From: Lepas anatifera
Taxonomy: Eukaryota; Arthropoda; Thecostraca; Lepadidae
Assembly (NCBI GenBank): GCA_034440635.1
Contig: JAOTON010000972.1
Span: 124,001 to 188,000, forward strand
Direction: 5' to 3'
DNA: 64,000 bases
Part shown: positions 9,618 through 21,813 of the stretch, in pieces
Position numbering within the stretch: the first letter of the stretch is position 1
How the letters are laid out: every line of letters starts with the position of its first letter
The notes under the pieces: generated by a model
What the model was told of the DNA's origin: nothing
Database searches by the model: none
What the model saw: only the letters and a program-made list of their open reading frames with translations
Translations under genes and position numbers: made by a program

Positions 9618-9780
9618 CTCCACAATATGCACTGGCGGTAGGCCTGGCAGCGCCTGGGCCGGTTCAGCGCCCGGGCTCCCCCGTGCCCTCCTGGAGGCAC
9701 AGTGGCATACAACGCGTCTCGGCGTGGTAGAGCATGGCGCAGGTCACTGCTGCCTCGGTGAGCACGAGGAGGCGAAGTTG
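9618..9780 (-). CDS. P2X7-like cytoplasmic-domain protein, penultimate exon
   Basis: On the minus strand it ends ...RRCQAYRQCILW plus a split codon at GGAG/GTGAGG (donor from 9617). AYRQ-x-I-L-W followed by the next exon's W-G-R-L-G is the strongest family signature. The upstream part reads SSDLRHALPRRDALYATVPP, consistent with the helix preceding AYRQ. The acceptor is placed at TTTTCAG (9781-9787), but GGCAGCAG further in is an alternative. The exon holding the expected double-cysteine motif of the family was not found between here and 11395. Confidence 0.6.
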
Positions 9781-9972
9781 CTGAAAAGTTTAAACGCATA
9801 ATTTTGTTTTGGGTCAACATTTCTACCTTGCATGTCCCGACCGATTCTTGAAGATGAGTTACTTCCAAGGGGTATTCATCAGTCATGTTCAGTTCAGTAG
9901 TCCTGGCCGGCTCAGGGGTCGAGGACTGCCAAGTAGTTGAGGGCGGCATTGGTAGAACGGGCACATTATTTT

Positions 9973-10113
9973 TAGTTAACACGCGCAGTGGAGAGGGGCC
10001 TGGCGTCAACCCGCAGTGGAGGGGGTGGGGTCTGGCGTCAACACACAGTGGAGAGGGGTCTGGCCTCAACACGCAGTGGAGAGGGGTCTGGCGTCAACAC
10101 GCAGTGGAGGGAG
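9973..10113. repeat. ~27-bp tandem repeat made from a TTAA-element terminus
   Basis: About five copies of CAACACGCAGTGGAGAGGGG plus TCTGGCG, the first opening with TTAACACGCGCAGTGG, which resembles the end of family 2 TTAA elements. The adjoining sequence (10114-10180) matches 17285-17345 in reverse, so the pair are ends of one family. Confidence 0.8.
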
Positions 10114-10180
10114 TCCTAAAGTGCCCCCTGAGATCTCGAAAACCAAGGGGAGAAGAAATTCGCCCGTTAGGCAGTGTGTG

Positions 10181-11394
10181 GGGCATTTACATACTATAAT
10201 AAATGCAAAACAACCTCGATATTGCAAAATAAATTTGTTTACATTATCTTCCGTGAAATATATTATTCAGGCATCCCTCAGCCTTTAGCTGTGCAAAACA
10301 CAATTACTGGGTCGTGGCAGACGCAGGGATCCTGCCGACAGCATTATTGCTCCAATGCTGTCGGCATTGGCTGGCATCTGTAACGCAGAGTTGTTGCTAG
10401 TGATAGGAGTGTGCATACCAGCACTGTACCGAGGGTAGATATAAATTGAAATGAAATGAAAGAATGACGATAGCTCTGCGGCACTAAATCCGGCACCCAC
10501 TCCGTGTTTTAGTAACCGATTAGTGAATGCCAGCCAGTGTCCCATTTCTTTTATTTGATAGTCTATGAAATTTTCCTCCAGTCAAGAAATATACCTATCC
10601 GTTGGAGTCCTAGTAACAATGTCCGATGTGAAAGCACACATGTATGATCCCATATCCATATTTAACATACCAAACACTCACAAAGGGGAACAGAGTTTTA
10701 TAAGAAAAAGGAGGTTGAAAAGACAACCTAGGACCTATGAACCCATACAAGTATATTACATCATCATCCTATAACACCTAGGTCCCGCATCCGTGACCGC
10801 CCTATAGCGATCCCTAAAATAACGCTAAGGCGGCCACGGACGCTGGAACAGCACATTCAAAACAAGGTAAAAAAATTCAAAGCACCACGAGAAGTAAAAC
10901 CATACAGGTCACAGGTGTGTGGCAAAAAAAGAGCATGACACCCTCCAGAGCTAACCGCGCAAAACTCGGCCGCACGACCGCGCAAACCTCGGCCGCTCAA
11001 CCTCGCACACATCTGCTTTTCCATTGCTGATGCTTGTAATATGTATATTCAAGCACTGATTTTCTGCAGTGAAGATGGGTCTAAACGTAATTGCGTCACA
11101 CAGCTGCCTGCGCGAGTTAATTAACGCAAGCAGGCCAGCCTGTGAAAGCTATTACTGAATAGACAAATCATGATGTTCCGGAAGCAAAACATTGGCTTTG
11201 CTAATGCTGATGCGTATCTTGCTGAAGTCTGCTGCTGAGCCTGTAGCTATTCAAATTACTCTTCTTGTGCTGAAGTTACAGTTAAGCACACCTTCTGACC
11301 GACTCAGCTGGATAGCTGATACATAACCATCAGTTACAGTGGTGGAGCCAGCGTTTAGTCTACCAAAAACAAATAATTAAAAAAATGGGCTTAC
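10181..11394. other. Intron-like stretch of the P2X7-like gene
   Basis: Lies between two minus-strand exons. ORFs at 10285-10545 and elsewhere show no family similarity. A cysteine exon of the P2X7-like domain is expected here but I could not locate it. Confidence 0.4.
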
Positions 11395-11573
11395 CTTCCA
11401 CAGAGGCACCATGCAGGGCTTCCAACAGCAGAAGATGTACCAGGTTGGCTGCTGGCTGAGGGTGGAGGCTGCTGGGAAATGCCCGCTTCCATCTCCCACG
11501 CCAGGGAGGGGTACTCCAGCAGCAAGGCTTCCACAGTTCGGCGGAGACTCTGGTCATCGAGCATCCCCAGTAC
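11395..11573 (-). CDS. P2X7-like cytoplasmic-domain protein, upstream exon
   Basis: On the minus strand the exon reads VLGMLDDQSLRRTVEALLLE then YPSLAWEMEAGISQQPPPSA, a Pro/Ser/Gly linker, and PAWCLCG with a split codon at GGAAG/GTAAGC (donor 11391-11394). W-C-x-C-G after a proline-rich linker is the start of the zinc-binding P2X7 C-terminal domain; the 9330-9780 exons supply its end. The helical segment before it resembles the leucine-rich stretch in transposon-linked relatives. The acceptor is probably at CACCGAG or two bases later. Upstream exons, if any, were not found. Confidence 0.55.
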
Positions 11574-14500
11574 TCTCGGTGTGAAAAAATGCAACACTAT
11601 AAAGCAACACAGCAAATAAGCTTGTAAGCACACCAAGCTGTCTGATCGACATCCTCCTTCTGTGGCTGGTCATGAATCAGATTGTAAGCGAGTCAAGTGA
11701 GACATGGAGTTATGTGCAAGATCTTCAAATCTTGTTTGATATTGTTGGAAAAGCTAGAAGTCACATTGATTTCAAGTCATAAAGCTCAGCAAGTCGAAAT
11801 GGTAAGACATAAAACATACAACAAACACACATAAACTTCATGTGAAATGCGAGACCGGTGAGAGGGAGGTGACACTGCAGTGTCCTGAAATTACTTTTCT
11901 GCAGAGTGTGGGATGTCAAAATTCAGGGAAAAAAGAGGTCAAAATTAATTGTCAAAAAGGGGGAAATAGCAAATGTAGGATTAGAACATCTCGGAAAACA
12001 AATACACGTACTAAAACATTACATGCACATGAAATAGAAAAACAAATAAGGGATGGACAATATTAAAATTAACTGTATTAACAGAAGTTAAAACCACTTG
12101 AGAAACCTACAAATCCAACTCCTGCAGAGTTCAGCATTTTTCCCAAATAAAAGCATCAGAAACGTACAAGGGAATACATTAATAAGCCGCAAACCTACAG
12201 ATACGTAAAGCAAAGTCTGGAATACCTACCCACCAAAACAATACCTCGGGTGAGATAGGTCTTGCTTTAGAACCTTTAACAAGCTGAAATGTCTAAAAGG
12301 GAGGGGAAATTCCAAAACTTGTCCATTTGAACAAACTATTTTCAAACAAACTTATTTTTGAAATTATACCTAAATCAGCAGGATTCACTCCCTCTGTTTT
12401 CACTTGCATTCATGGAAAAATTGCAGCATGCAATCACAATAAAAATACCTAGTCAAATGGCCACCATGAAAATAATAACTTACCTTTACCCACGTGCCTG
12501 GATTTCTCAAACTTGAACTATATTACCCTCATTGAAATACAGAACGATCAACAGGTTGAGGTTCAGAATTAGTCTGCTTAAGGCTTAAGACATACGAACG
12601 CTGGCTACTTACAACTTACCAACTCTCAAACGTACGTATGAGCTTCGACCGACACCCTGCATGCAATCCAGAAACGTACACAAACACTAATCTCAACTGC
12701 GGCAAATTCATTTTCACAATGCTGAGAAAGACATCTCGTGTCAAATTCAGGCAAGCCTGTCGACACCGGTAGCCAAGTACGGTTTTTCTAATGCGAGTGA
12801 ACTGACCAGGCGGGCCCTCTGAGCGTGAGAAGGATGTCGAAATTCTCCACCTTTAAATCACGCAGAGATTCGGCGTTTGTAAAGAAAAAAACTAACTTTA
12901 CCTTAATCGTTCATTATTTTTCTAAAAGCATCCTGAAATTCATCGAAATATTTTGGCTGCCTTTGGAGATATTCCGAGAAATACATAGAGGTGCAATTTT
13001 CATGATCCATGAAGATTCCATGTTTAGGTATTATTTTTTTAAAAACTGTTGAACAAATATCCAATATTGGGATCACTTTATCAAACCAAGACAGCAGAAT
13101 TTTTAATTTTATATATTTTAAACCACAAAAGCATGATAAAACTACAGTATTTCTTTTTAAAGTCAAGGATGTCGAAATTATTTAGGAATGCTTGCATTGT
13201 TCCACTCAAAATTCCGAGTGACATGACCCAAAATATGGCTAAACAATATTTTTTTCTGAATAGAAAAGATTTTGATTTCATATTCTGGGTACTCTCAAAA
13301 GTTTCTTTTGCACAGAAACTTCAAAAACAAATGTTATAACTCACCCTGACCCACGCGATTTCTAAGGATGTCGAAATTCAGTCGTAAGGAGCTGACGTCA
13401 TCAAACTATATATTACGTCAGTAGCACTACATTTCAAGGCCTTGGGCCTTGGCTAGCAGTAGCCTCCAAGAACGATGTGGTGATGATTGCTTGTTTTTCG
13501 AGGAATGTGAATGTCATGATGTCTCATACCAGCCTTAGCCCCAGGCAGTTTTGACCACCAGTTTCGGCTAGCAAAATTACGAGCAATATTTTGCGTTTTT
13601 AATTTGTCCCTGGACATCAATTTTCAAATGGTATCGCGAGTCAGCGCTGCCGCTAGTCATCGAGTTTATTTTGAATTCAGCTATATGTTTAAGACGAAAG
13701 CATACATCCCAAGAGTGTGAGGCGTGGGGGCTTTGGTTGTTGAAAGAGAGAGAGGAGAGAGAGGGAAAAGAGTGGGGCTTATAAAATGGGGTATATTATT
13801 AGTCGTCTTAGTTTATTAGTACGCTAAGAGACGTGAGGGGTCGATGGCTGACTTTATTTTTGTTATATGGTTGATTCAGCTAATTGCATCTCCGGTTTAG
13901 ACATGCTGTTTGTCAGGCATTATCTTTCACATTCTGTGAGATCTCAGTGTGCTTGTGAAGAAGCAATTGTTAGGAATGTTCTCTTTTACAGGGTTTTGTC
14001 CTTTTGAGCTTTTATTGTAAAATGTTTGTGCTAGAATCCTTCAGTATTCAAACTTCCTTCTCTCCAAAGATGATTGCTGTGTTCTATTTTGACATGGAAT
14101 CCGTCCTAACAGGACTGTGTAAAGAATGCTGCATTCCATATGAAGGTAATAGGTTCACAAAGCTAGTGTTGCAGCATCTTTATCAAATGGTATGTTGCCT
14201 TCAGTTGCTGGTCTGGCCCTGCTTCCATTCCTCAACTTCTGAAAAAAGGAAACTGATGATGCTGCATTTTTATTCATTGAGATCCGTACATGTGTTTGCG
14301 ACAACAGCAACAAGCAATAAAAAAACCATGCCAGTACATGTTAACACAAGGCAAAAAACCAGTAGGAGATGCAAATAAGGGCTCACTAAAAAGCTCATTG
14401 AGGCCACCACCCCGAAAGCTGATGATGCCGCAAGCCGATGATTCTGATGATTTTGTTTAGGATGTCAAAATTCAAGATTTAGGATGTCAAAAGTGATCAA

Positions 14501-15558
14501 GTCTGGGTGTGGGTTTCCACGCAAAATTCCCAATTTCAGGACACTGTGACACTGACAACCAAACAAATAATGTATGAATGGTTATAAAGACACAGGAGGG
14601 GGACTCATCAAACTACCTTATAACAGAGGCAGTATTGCATTGTGTGGGTAGGGATGAGTGCATTTATCTCACTGGTATTTTGCAGATTGTTGTGAATTTT
14701 AGGTGGCTGGCGGTGCGAATTTGTGAGAAAATTTTACATGGCTGGTGCGACTCGTCTGGTCTGCTGCCATACTTTTCAGACTTGGTTAAAATGGGCATAC
14801 ACTGCACCCTTTTGAACACTGAAATGGGGAGAAGTGGAAATGACATGGAACCCAATGTTTTTTTCATAAGGTACAAATGAAACACCCTACTGGCCATCTC
14901 AGCCAAAATCACATCAAACAGGTGCTACATTTCCTTGAAGTCAACATAAAGATTTGATAAAAATATATGAACAGGGTGCAATGAGAACCAGATATGGAAG
15001 AATAAAACAATATCATTTGTGTCTCCATTGCTATGTGCCAAAATCAGTATTGTGTTTACCTTTACCTTGCTCAATGGAAATATTTGTTGAACAATTTGTG
15101 GAACCATCACCAATAAATAAATATAATAATCATCAGAGAGCATTTGGCAGCAAGGTCTAGAAAAGGAAGACAAAATAACAGAAAATTCACCTACCTCCAC
15201 CCGTAGCCTGCTGTCAGCTTCTGCTGCTTGTACATCAGCTCTGTGGAAAATTCGCTCCCATGGAAGATCCAATAATAGAATATTACAATAGGGAAGGATC
15301 CTCAATTAAAGTTTCTATGGACAAAATACTAAATTGTGAAACAAGTCGAAAATGAAACAAGTTAAGAATGAGCCCAATTATTAAAACCCTACTGTTTTTA
15401 CACAATCAGGACTACAGTTAGGCTTGCAGCAAGCAGGAAGCACAGCACTGATACACCTAAGCAATATTTTGAAAAAAGGTTATCACAAACTTTTCAAGTT
15501 GGTTCTATAGCAGCTGAGCCAGGGCAAACAATACCATAAGCTGGTAACAAGGAATACT
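11574..15558. other. No gene recognised; scattered GGATGTCRAAATT repeats
   Basis: AT-rich. GGATGTCGAAATT occurs near 12832, 13168 and 13366, and GGATGTCAAAATTC near 11909 and 14460, so a dispersed repeat underlies the stretch. GA-rich simple sequence lies at about 13745-13775. The ORFs at 12825-13339 and 14004-14378 are AT-rich, without recognisable motifs. A hairpin-family copy lies at 14578-14870. Confidence 0.45.
14578..14870. repeat. Copy of the hairpin repeat seen at 3472-4010
   Basis: Shares GCATTGTGTGGGTAGGGATG and GTGAATTTTAGGTGGCTGG with the 3.5-4.0 kb copies, in the same order. Confidence 0.6.
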
Positions 15559-17220
15559 TTAAAGGGAATGTGGCACCTTGGTCGAATCCTGGAACTTAGT
15601 GTTATTAGGCGTACTTTTAGTAAAAAATAATGAAACCACTCACGATTTCTCTCAAAAATGTACAATGAGCTCAATATTTGGTTTTTAAAAATACTCCTCT
15701 AGAAAAAGAAATAAATATCAGCCTGTGGATGATGTCACGATCTGGCAACCACTACCATACTTGAAACGCTTCAAGGGATTCAATTGGCTGATGCTCATCG
15801 TGACGTCAGCATATGTCGTCACACCAGTAGCTCACAACAATGGCCGCCGGCGACGGGGGCTGAGGTGGGCTGGTGTCAGGTAGGTTTTAGCTTTTTTCTA
15901 CGAAAATATCGAGTTCCGAGACAAATGAAATATGGAGTACCGGGTTTTCCGACCTGCTTTACAACTTGGCTATCTCAGTTAAAATCACGTTGTGAAGGTG
16001 CCACATTCCCTTTAAAATTACAAAATAAGGAATGGAAATCATAGAAAAAATGGAGAAATTTAACATTTTAACTCTGAGCACTTAAAATTGAATAATATAT
16101 TGCTCAAGATGTGTACAACTTACTCTGTGGTGGTGCCAAATAGTCGATGACGGGGCAGACTTCTTTTTCCTCTAGATACTCTCTGGCCCCGTTCTTTGCC
16201 CATTATGTCCTGAAACAATAGAAGAACATTGAGCAAATGCTTGGGTTTGTGTGTTGTTTCCCAGATAATTTACACTCTAATGTCCCAGTGTTGCACCATG
16301 TCAGAATGGCATTAAAATACTAACAGGACAATAGCAGCCTACCACCGTGCCTAATTACATTCATGATTTCCTTAAAATACACTAGCAGATATACAGACTG
16401 TGGTGCCATTGTTGTTTTATTGGGGGTTATAGATCCATGCTAATGTAATGGCTGGAACGCAAATCAGCATTATGGTTCACATTTTGCATGTAAACCAGGT
16501 GAATGACAAGATCTTGTTGAAGTGATAGACTTTGCAAGCTGGTACATTTCCAATGTCAGTCAAAGAGGTCCTAAATACTTTGTTTTGGGGAGAAATAATC
16601 AATTTTCCAATCAAACAAAAGAAGGTAATATCAAGCAAAACATGACTGTACATTGTGTACCTTGTTTTGATTGGGAGTGAAAATGGCACAATGGACATTC
16701 ATTCCTTGAAGATTAAAAACATGGGCAAATTCACACTTTGACTTGTTTCTTTATCAAAATCAAAATGAGCTGGAGGGTATCTCATATGCTAGTCCATGTT
16801 TTGAATTCTAAATAACACACTAAGGCAACCCAATAATCACCAACTTCTCTTCCACAACCTTTGAAGGTGTCTTTTGAGCCCTTGTGAATAATGATTAGGC
16901 ATTTACCAACGCCTACCCGCTTTATAAATAATACTTCTCATCTGCCTCCAATTGTCACAAGAATACAGTGAAAATACTACGAAGAAGACACCTTGAATTC
17001 GAAGGTCAAAGCTATTGAATATGGCAGTAGTACTGCCATATTATGACGTCATGACCCAGCAGAGGTTTTTTCCACCACGGAGGTGAATTATAAAAATATA
17101 AATTTTGAACTTATTGTACATTTTTCAGAAAAATAATGGTCATATTCATTATTTTTGGCTAAAAACACCCCTGATCACACTAAATTTAGGAATTCGACCA
17201 AGGTTCCACATTCCCTTTAA
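15559..17220. mobile_element. TTAA element with family A-type ends, 1.66 kb, containing a second element end
   Basis: Left end TTAAAGGGAATGTGGCACC then TTGGTCGAATCC at TTAA 15559-15562; right end GAATTCGACCAAGG then TTCCACATTCCCTTTAA at 17217-17220. The inverted ends match for about 29 bases, then more loosely (AAAAATGTACAATGAGC against ATTGTACATTTTTC). Inside, 15700-16015 is the reverse-oriented end of another family A element, with its own TTAA at 16012-16015. No transposase was seen. Confidence 0.7.
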
Positions 17221-17279
17221 AGATACTGTCCTAGGTTAATGATACTGGACAATAACGTAGATCACTATCACCACTACAC

Positions 17280-17400
17280 ACCCCCAAACAGGCGTTTTTC
17301 TAACCCTCTTGGTTTTTGGGGTCTCTGGGGGCACTTTAGGATCCCCTCCCATGCGCGTTGACGCCAGACTGCGCGCACTGCGCGATCTCTCTCCACGCCC
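17280..17400. mobile_element. TTAA-element terminal fragment
   Basis: Reverse match to 10090-10180, with a GCGCGTTGACGCCAGA end close to TTAA family 2. No second end is seen nearby. Confidence 0.5.
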
Positions 17401-17682
17401 TGCAATGAAGTCATACCTAACAGCATACGTCATACTGAGTAATGTCATCTCAGCAGAACCCTCGGTTCAATGACCTTGAAAATGATTTTGCTACCTTGAC
17501 CTGTGACCTTTAACCTTGACCTTCATATGATGTGTCCTTGACATAATATCCCGACTATATAATGATCTTTTTTACACAGGGACGTCACCACGGACAGGGG
17601 CGGAAGCAGACCCTAGTTTTGGGGGACCAAACCCATGTCTGCCTCTCCTCCTGGGAAGGGGGGGGCGTGGGAGCGAATATGT

Positions 17683-17827
17683 TTTGTTCTACAGACCTAG
17701 TGTAAACATCTTTTTTCAGTGCTCGACAGACCTAGTATAAGCTACCTCTCCAAGTACGTGATCGCTCTCCGGGGGGGAGGTGAGCGAAGATTTTTTGCTC
17801 TACAGACCTAATGTAAACACCTTTTTG
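17683..17827. repeat. Imperfect direct repeat of ~34 bases
   Basis: CTACAGACCTAGTGTAAACA at 17690 returns as CTACAGACCTAATGTAAACA at 17799, flanking poly-G-rich sequence. G/C homopolymer tracts nearby (17640-17670, 17870-17910) resemble degraded small DNA transposons. Confidence 0.5.
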
Positions 17828-18603
17828 TAATTTCTCCGGCGTTTGGGGGAAAAGATAGTTTGGCCCCCTCCAGCGCTTTGGGGGGGCATGGCCGGAATGG
17901 CCCCCCTGCGTCCGCCAATGACCACGGAATTTTTACTGGGGGACGGACCCCGGACTGGTGATGACCGGGTAGGCGCTGGGAGGCAAATTCTGAGAATTCT
18001 GGCTGCATGTGAAACACTTACGATAATGCAATTCACCAACACACGAATGTAGATTCACACAGGTAACAGGGATAAAATGGCCAAAAATTAAGTCGATGTC
18101 CAAAAAAGGTTGGGATGTTCCCCTCATTCGCAAATATAGGAGGGACGCGTCCCCGCGCTTTCGACACCCATGTAATTTACTGGCGGCGGAACCGGGGGGC
18201 ACCGGGGGCACAGTGCCCCTTTAACACGCGCATTGACAGGGGGCGGGTATTCGCCCTCCCTCGGGTTTTTTTCAAGGGAGCAAAAAAATGGCGGCGTGTA
18301 GCGCCGCCGTTCTTGGCATACCTTTTCTCGCATCATTTTTACTTCTTTTGTCAGAATTTTATGGTTAGTTCATCTCAGGTCAGGCCACCGGTACAGGTCA
18401 AATGACCTGACCTAAAAAAAGTTTAAAATGGCATAAGTCAGAGCAGGATGAACTTATCCAATTTAAACTTATATCACTTAGTGGCCCCACCGAGCTTCAT
18501 AAGATGTTTTCCGGTTTTTTATATCGATGACCTAAGGTCAGGTACGAACCATGACCCCTCCGTTGGAAAAAATATGGGAAAAGGGTGTTAACTGAATAAC
18601 TTA

Positions 18604-19399
18604 TTAAAGGGAGATACGCGAAAAAATTTATTGGCTATATCAAAAGGTTACAAAAAGTTGTTTCAGAAGTCCTTTTCTCATTTTTGCGAATTTGGCCTGC
18701 AAATGCCTTAAAATTGCTCTCAAAGTCAACATTTCTAGACGACTTTACCGGGACACATATCGATGTATATGACGTACGCACGGCTAAGGCTATCAATTTC
18801 TCTAAGAATTAGGTCATATCTATCCTAAACAATGATGTAGAACTTTGGACTACTACAGAAAAAAATTACTTTAGAAAAACAACATTCCAAAACTCTTTTG
18901 AAACAGAAATATAGGGCTTAAAAGAAATCACAATTAACCAATCAGAAGTCTAGGAATTCTCAAACCGGGGTCACGTGACCTATCTGACGCAAAAGTTTTG
19001 TCAATCTGGGGCCGAAGCAGAAAACGACTCAAGACCCGAGGTACGAAACCGCTGAAGACTTGAGTAATTATGTTTTTCCCTTTTCTAGGGCAAACTAATT
19101 CATTTTGTAGTTTTTGAAAGCTTTCTAAAATTAATTCAAATACAAATACAGGAGAACAGACATTTTTATTATAAAAAAATATTACTTTTCAACTTTAAAT
19201 AGTTTTCGAAAAGTAAGTGATGGGTATGGGCATGGGTAAGTGATGGGCGTTTTATCGAAACTGTTAACCTATTTCGATAATAGGTAAGTGGCCTCCCAAA
19301 ATTTTGCCGAAGATGCAAAAATAATTGATAGTTTCGTTATCAGGATTTTTCAAATAGCAAGACACCACAATAATAATTTTTTCGCGTATCTCCCTTTAA
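18604..19399. mobile_element. TTAA element family B, full copy (796 bp)
   Basis: Starts TTAAAGGGAGATACGCG and ends CGCGTATCTCCCTTTAA, perfect inverted ends inside TTAA duplications. Closely similar along its whole length to 62776-63576. Non-coding. Confidence 0.9.
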
Positions 19400-19436
19400 T
19401 GGATGGTGATAGCCTTTATTGTTACTGCATTAGATT

Positions 19437-19682
19437 CATAGGCGGATCCAGGATTGCCGATCGGGGGGCACCTTCCCGGGGGGGCGCCATCCGGACCAGG
19501 GGGGCGCCACTTATGACCGGCAAAAGCTATCAGGTGGGCGCCAAATCCTATCGGTGGGCGCCGACTTTCGCATCCTGGGGGGTGGGAAGCGACATTTCAG
19601 GGGGCGCCATCGACCTTTCAGGGGGCGCCGAGGGTCGATCGGGGGGGGCACGTGCCCCCCTTGCCCCCTGGATCCGCCTATG
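19437..19682. mobile_element. hAT-type non-autonomous element, 246 bp, with 8-bp target duplication
   Basis: Inverted ends CATAGGCGGATCCAGG and CCCCTGGATCCGCCTATG, flanked by ATTAGATT at 19429-19436 and 19683-19690. Eight-base duplications and a short GC-rich body are characteristic of hAT MITEs. The interior is low-complexity GGGGCGCC-rich sequence. Confidence 0.9.
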
Positions 19683-20111
19683 ATTAGATTTGCCGTGTCC
19701 TTGCGGTTCTAATGATATGCATTTTACCCAATTTGACCTTGACCTGACCTCAGGTCAGGTCAAATCTCATATTTAACCTGGCAAGGTCCTATTATGTCAT
19801 TCGATTTGGCTTGGTGCGAGGATACGAAGGGTTCAAATTGTTTTGCTCTATCTTTACTTGTTCAGATGTAATGGCCGAAAACCTTTATTACATGTTTTCG
19901 CTATGACGGCATGTTTTGACCTCTAGTGACCTCAAAGGTGACCTGACAAAAAAATGGTCCAAATATTTTCGATAGAACAGTGAATGGGCTACCCATCACC
20001 GTTTACCGTTTTTCACCATCCAGCGTGGTTTGTCCAGATCTTAGGGGACGGGTACCCCGTCAAAGCGAAGGTGGCTCAGACCCCTTCAATGCGCGTGTTA
20101 AATCAAATATT

Positions 20112-21311
20112 TTAATCTTCGCCCGGGTGGGGGTCTTTTTAGACCCCCTCGGGTTTTTCCGAAGTGACCAAAAAACGGCGGCGCGCAGGCCGCCAAACTT
20201 GGTCTGGCTGTTCCTTCGTCATTTTTACATCTTTCCTGAAAATTTTGGCTCAAGGTCATATCAGGTCAGGTCACCAGGCCAGGTGAAGTGACCTCACCTC
20301 AAAAAATACTTAGGACCGCAACCCTAAAAGAAGGGTTAATCGATCAAGTTGAAACTCATACCACATATTGGGCCCACCAGGAGCTACAACATTTGTTCCG
20401 GGATATTCGATATTGGTGACCTAAGGTCATGTGCAGAGCATGACCTCTCCATTGTCAATACATAGGGAAAATCACGAAATGAGCTTTTCTCAGTAAGTAT
20501 GGATGAAATCAACTTCAAACATCGGTTGCGACTTGCTCTTAGCCCATTTCTGAAGCTGATACCAAAATTTTTGACCTGTGACCTTTAAAAGGTCACCTTA
20601 GGTCAAATAAGCATTTTTTGGTGTTTTTATCTATGAATTTTGAATAAACTAAGATAGAGCTTTTATTTTGTCACCAAAGTGTTTTTATAGTCACTGGAAG
20701 TCAAATGATATACATCATGACTATACTAGGTCAAGTTGGGTCAGATCGTTGACCTTGGTCAGGTCAAATTCTTAAATTTGACCTGGCATAGCAATATCAT
20801 ATATCATTCGATTTGTATTGACAAGAGGATTACAATGGTGCATAAAATATGGCTGTATCTTGTTTGGTTTGGAAGCTATTAGCGAAAAAGTAAACGCCCT
20901 TATGCATGGGTGGCTATGGACATTCCTAAGAAGATGCCCAATATTTAGTGACCTGTAACTCCCTAGGCTTTGACCTGACACGAAAATGAATGCCACTTTA
21001 ATGAAAGCGCATCTCAAGAGCTTTCGAATGGTGTTAGAAAAATGTTTCTAGCTATCATAGTTTCTGAGATATATGAGGTTTTCTTAGTACACCTCATATT
21101 AGCGATTTTGACCTATTTTGACCTCTGGTGACCATGATATTAACCCGACAAGGAAAATGACGGAAGTGTTTTCGATATCATTTTCGAAGAGCTTTCGATT
21201 GCCGTTTTGCACTTTTTTCTAGCTCTCTTAGTTTTTGAGATCGTGGGGGGTCTTTTTCAGCCCCCCACCAGGGCGAAGGTGGCTCGTAACCGCCACCGGG
21301 GCAAGGGTTAA
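20112..21311. mobile_element. TTAA element related to family 1, 1.2 kb
   Basis: Left end TTAATCTTCGCCCGGGTGG, right end CCACCGGGGCAAGGGTTAA. It starts 11 bases after the end of the previous TTAA element. The body has many TGACCT motifs and a GGCGGCGCGCAGGCCGCC hairpin near the left end, as in families 1 and 2. No transposase. Confidence 0.65.
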
Positions 21312-21813
21312 CACTAACCTCATGGCCTTGACTGGAAAGAAATGGGCTGAAAAGCCCATGGTGCCCCCTTAAATTCGAACCTTCCGCCGTCACTGATGTT
21401 ATTACATTACCACTCGGCAAGCCTGAAAATCTCCTCTCAACCCAGGGTGGGGGTGAGAGGGTTTCTGAATAGGTTAACGCTGGCGTGGAAGTACAAGCTC
21501 TTTACAAAGCCTATGGAAAACCAAAATCCAGCGGGGGTCCTGACCCCCAACCCCCCTGGATCTCCAGCCATGCCACTTGGTCTACAGTGCAAGTGCGACT
21601 GCGCGATTACGACGGTCTCAAAATGTAGGTAGGTTTTGAAAGTCTATAAATAGGAGACAGACAGTTTTTTAATTCTTTCTCCAATTGACTCATTTATGTA
21701 TTCTCTCAATTCTATCCTGGTAGCGTTCTCCGACCACCTTGGAAAAATAGGTCGGGGAGGGGATAGGACTCCCTCGGCGACTTCGCGTGTTGAAATATGC
21801 CGTTTGTGTTTAC

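Larger units (their letters stand above)
18221..20101. mobile_element. TTAA element family 2, interrupted by two nested elements
   Basis: Left end TTAACACGCGCATTGACAGG at 18221; right end CTTCAATGCGCGTGTTAA at 20101. The outer 300 bases on each side match, in reverse, the simple 504-bp copy at 32812-33315. The extra length is explained by a family B element (18604-19399) and a hAT-type element (19437-19682). The host body is AGGTCA-rich and has no ORF of note. Confidence 0.75.
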
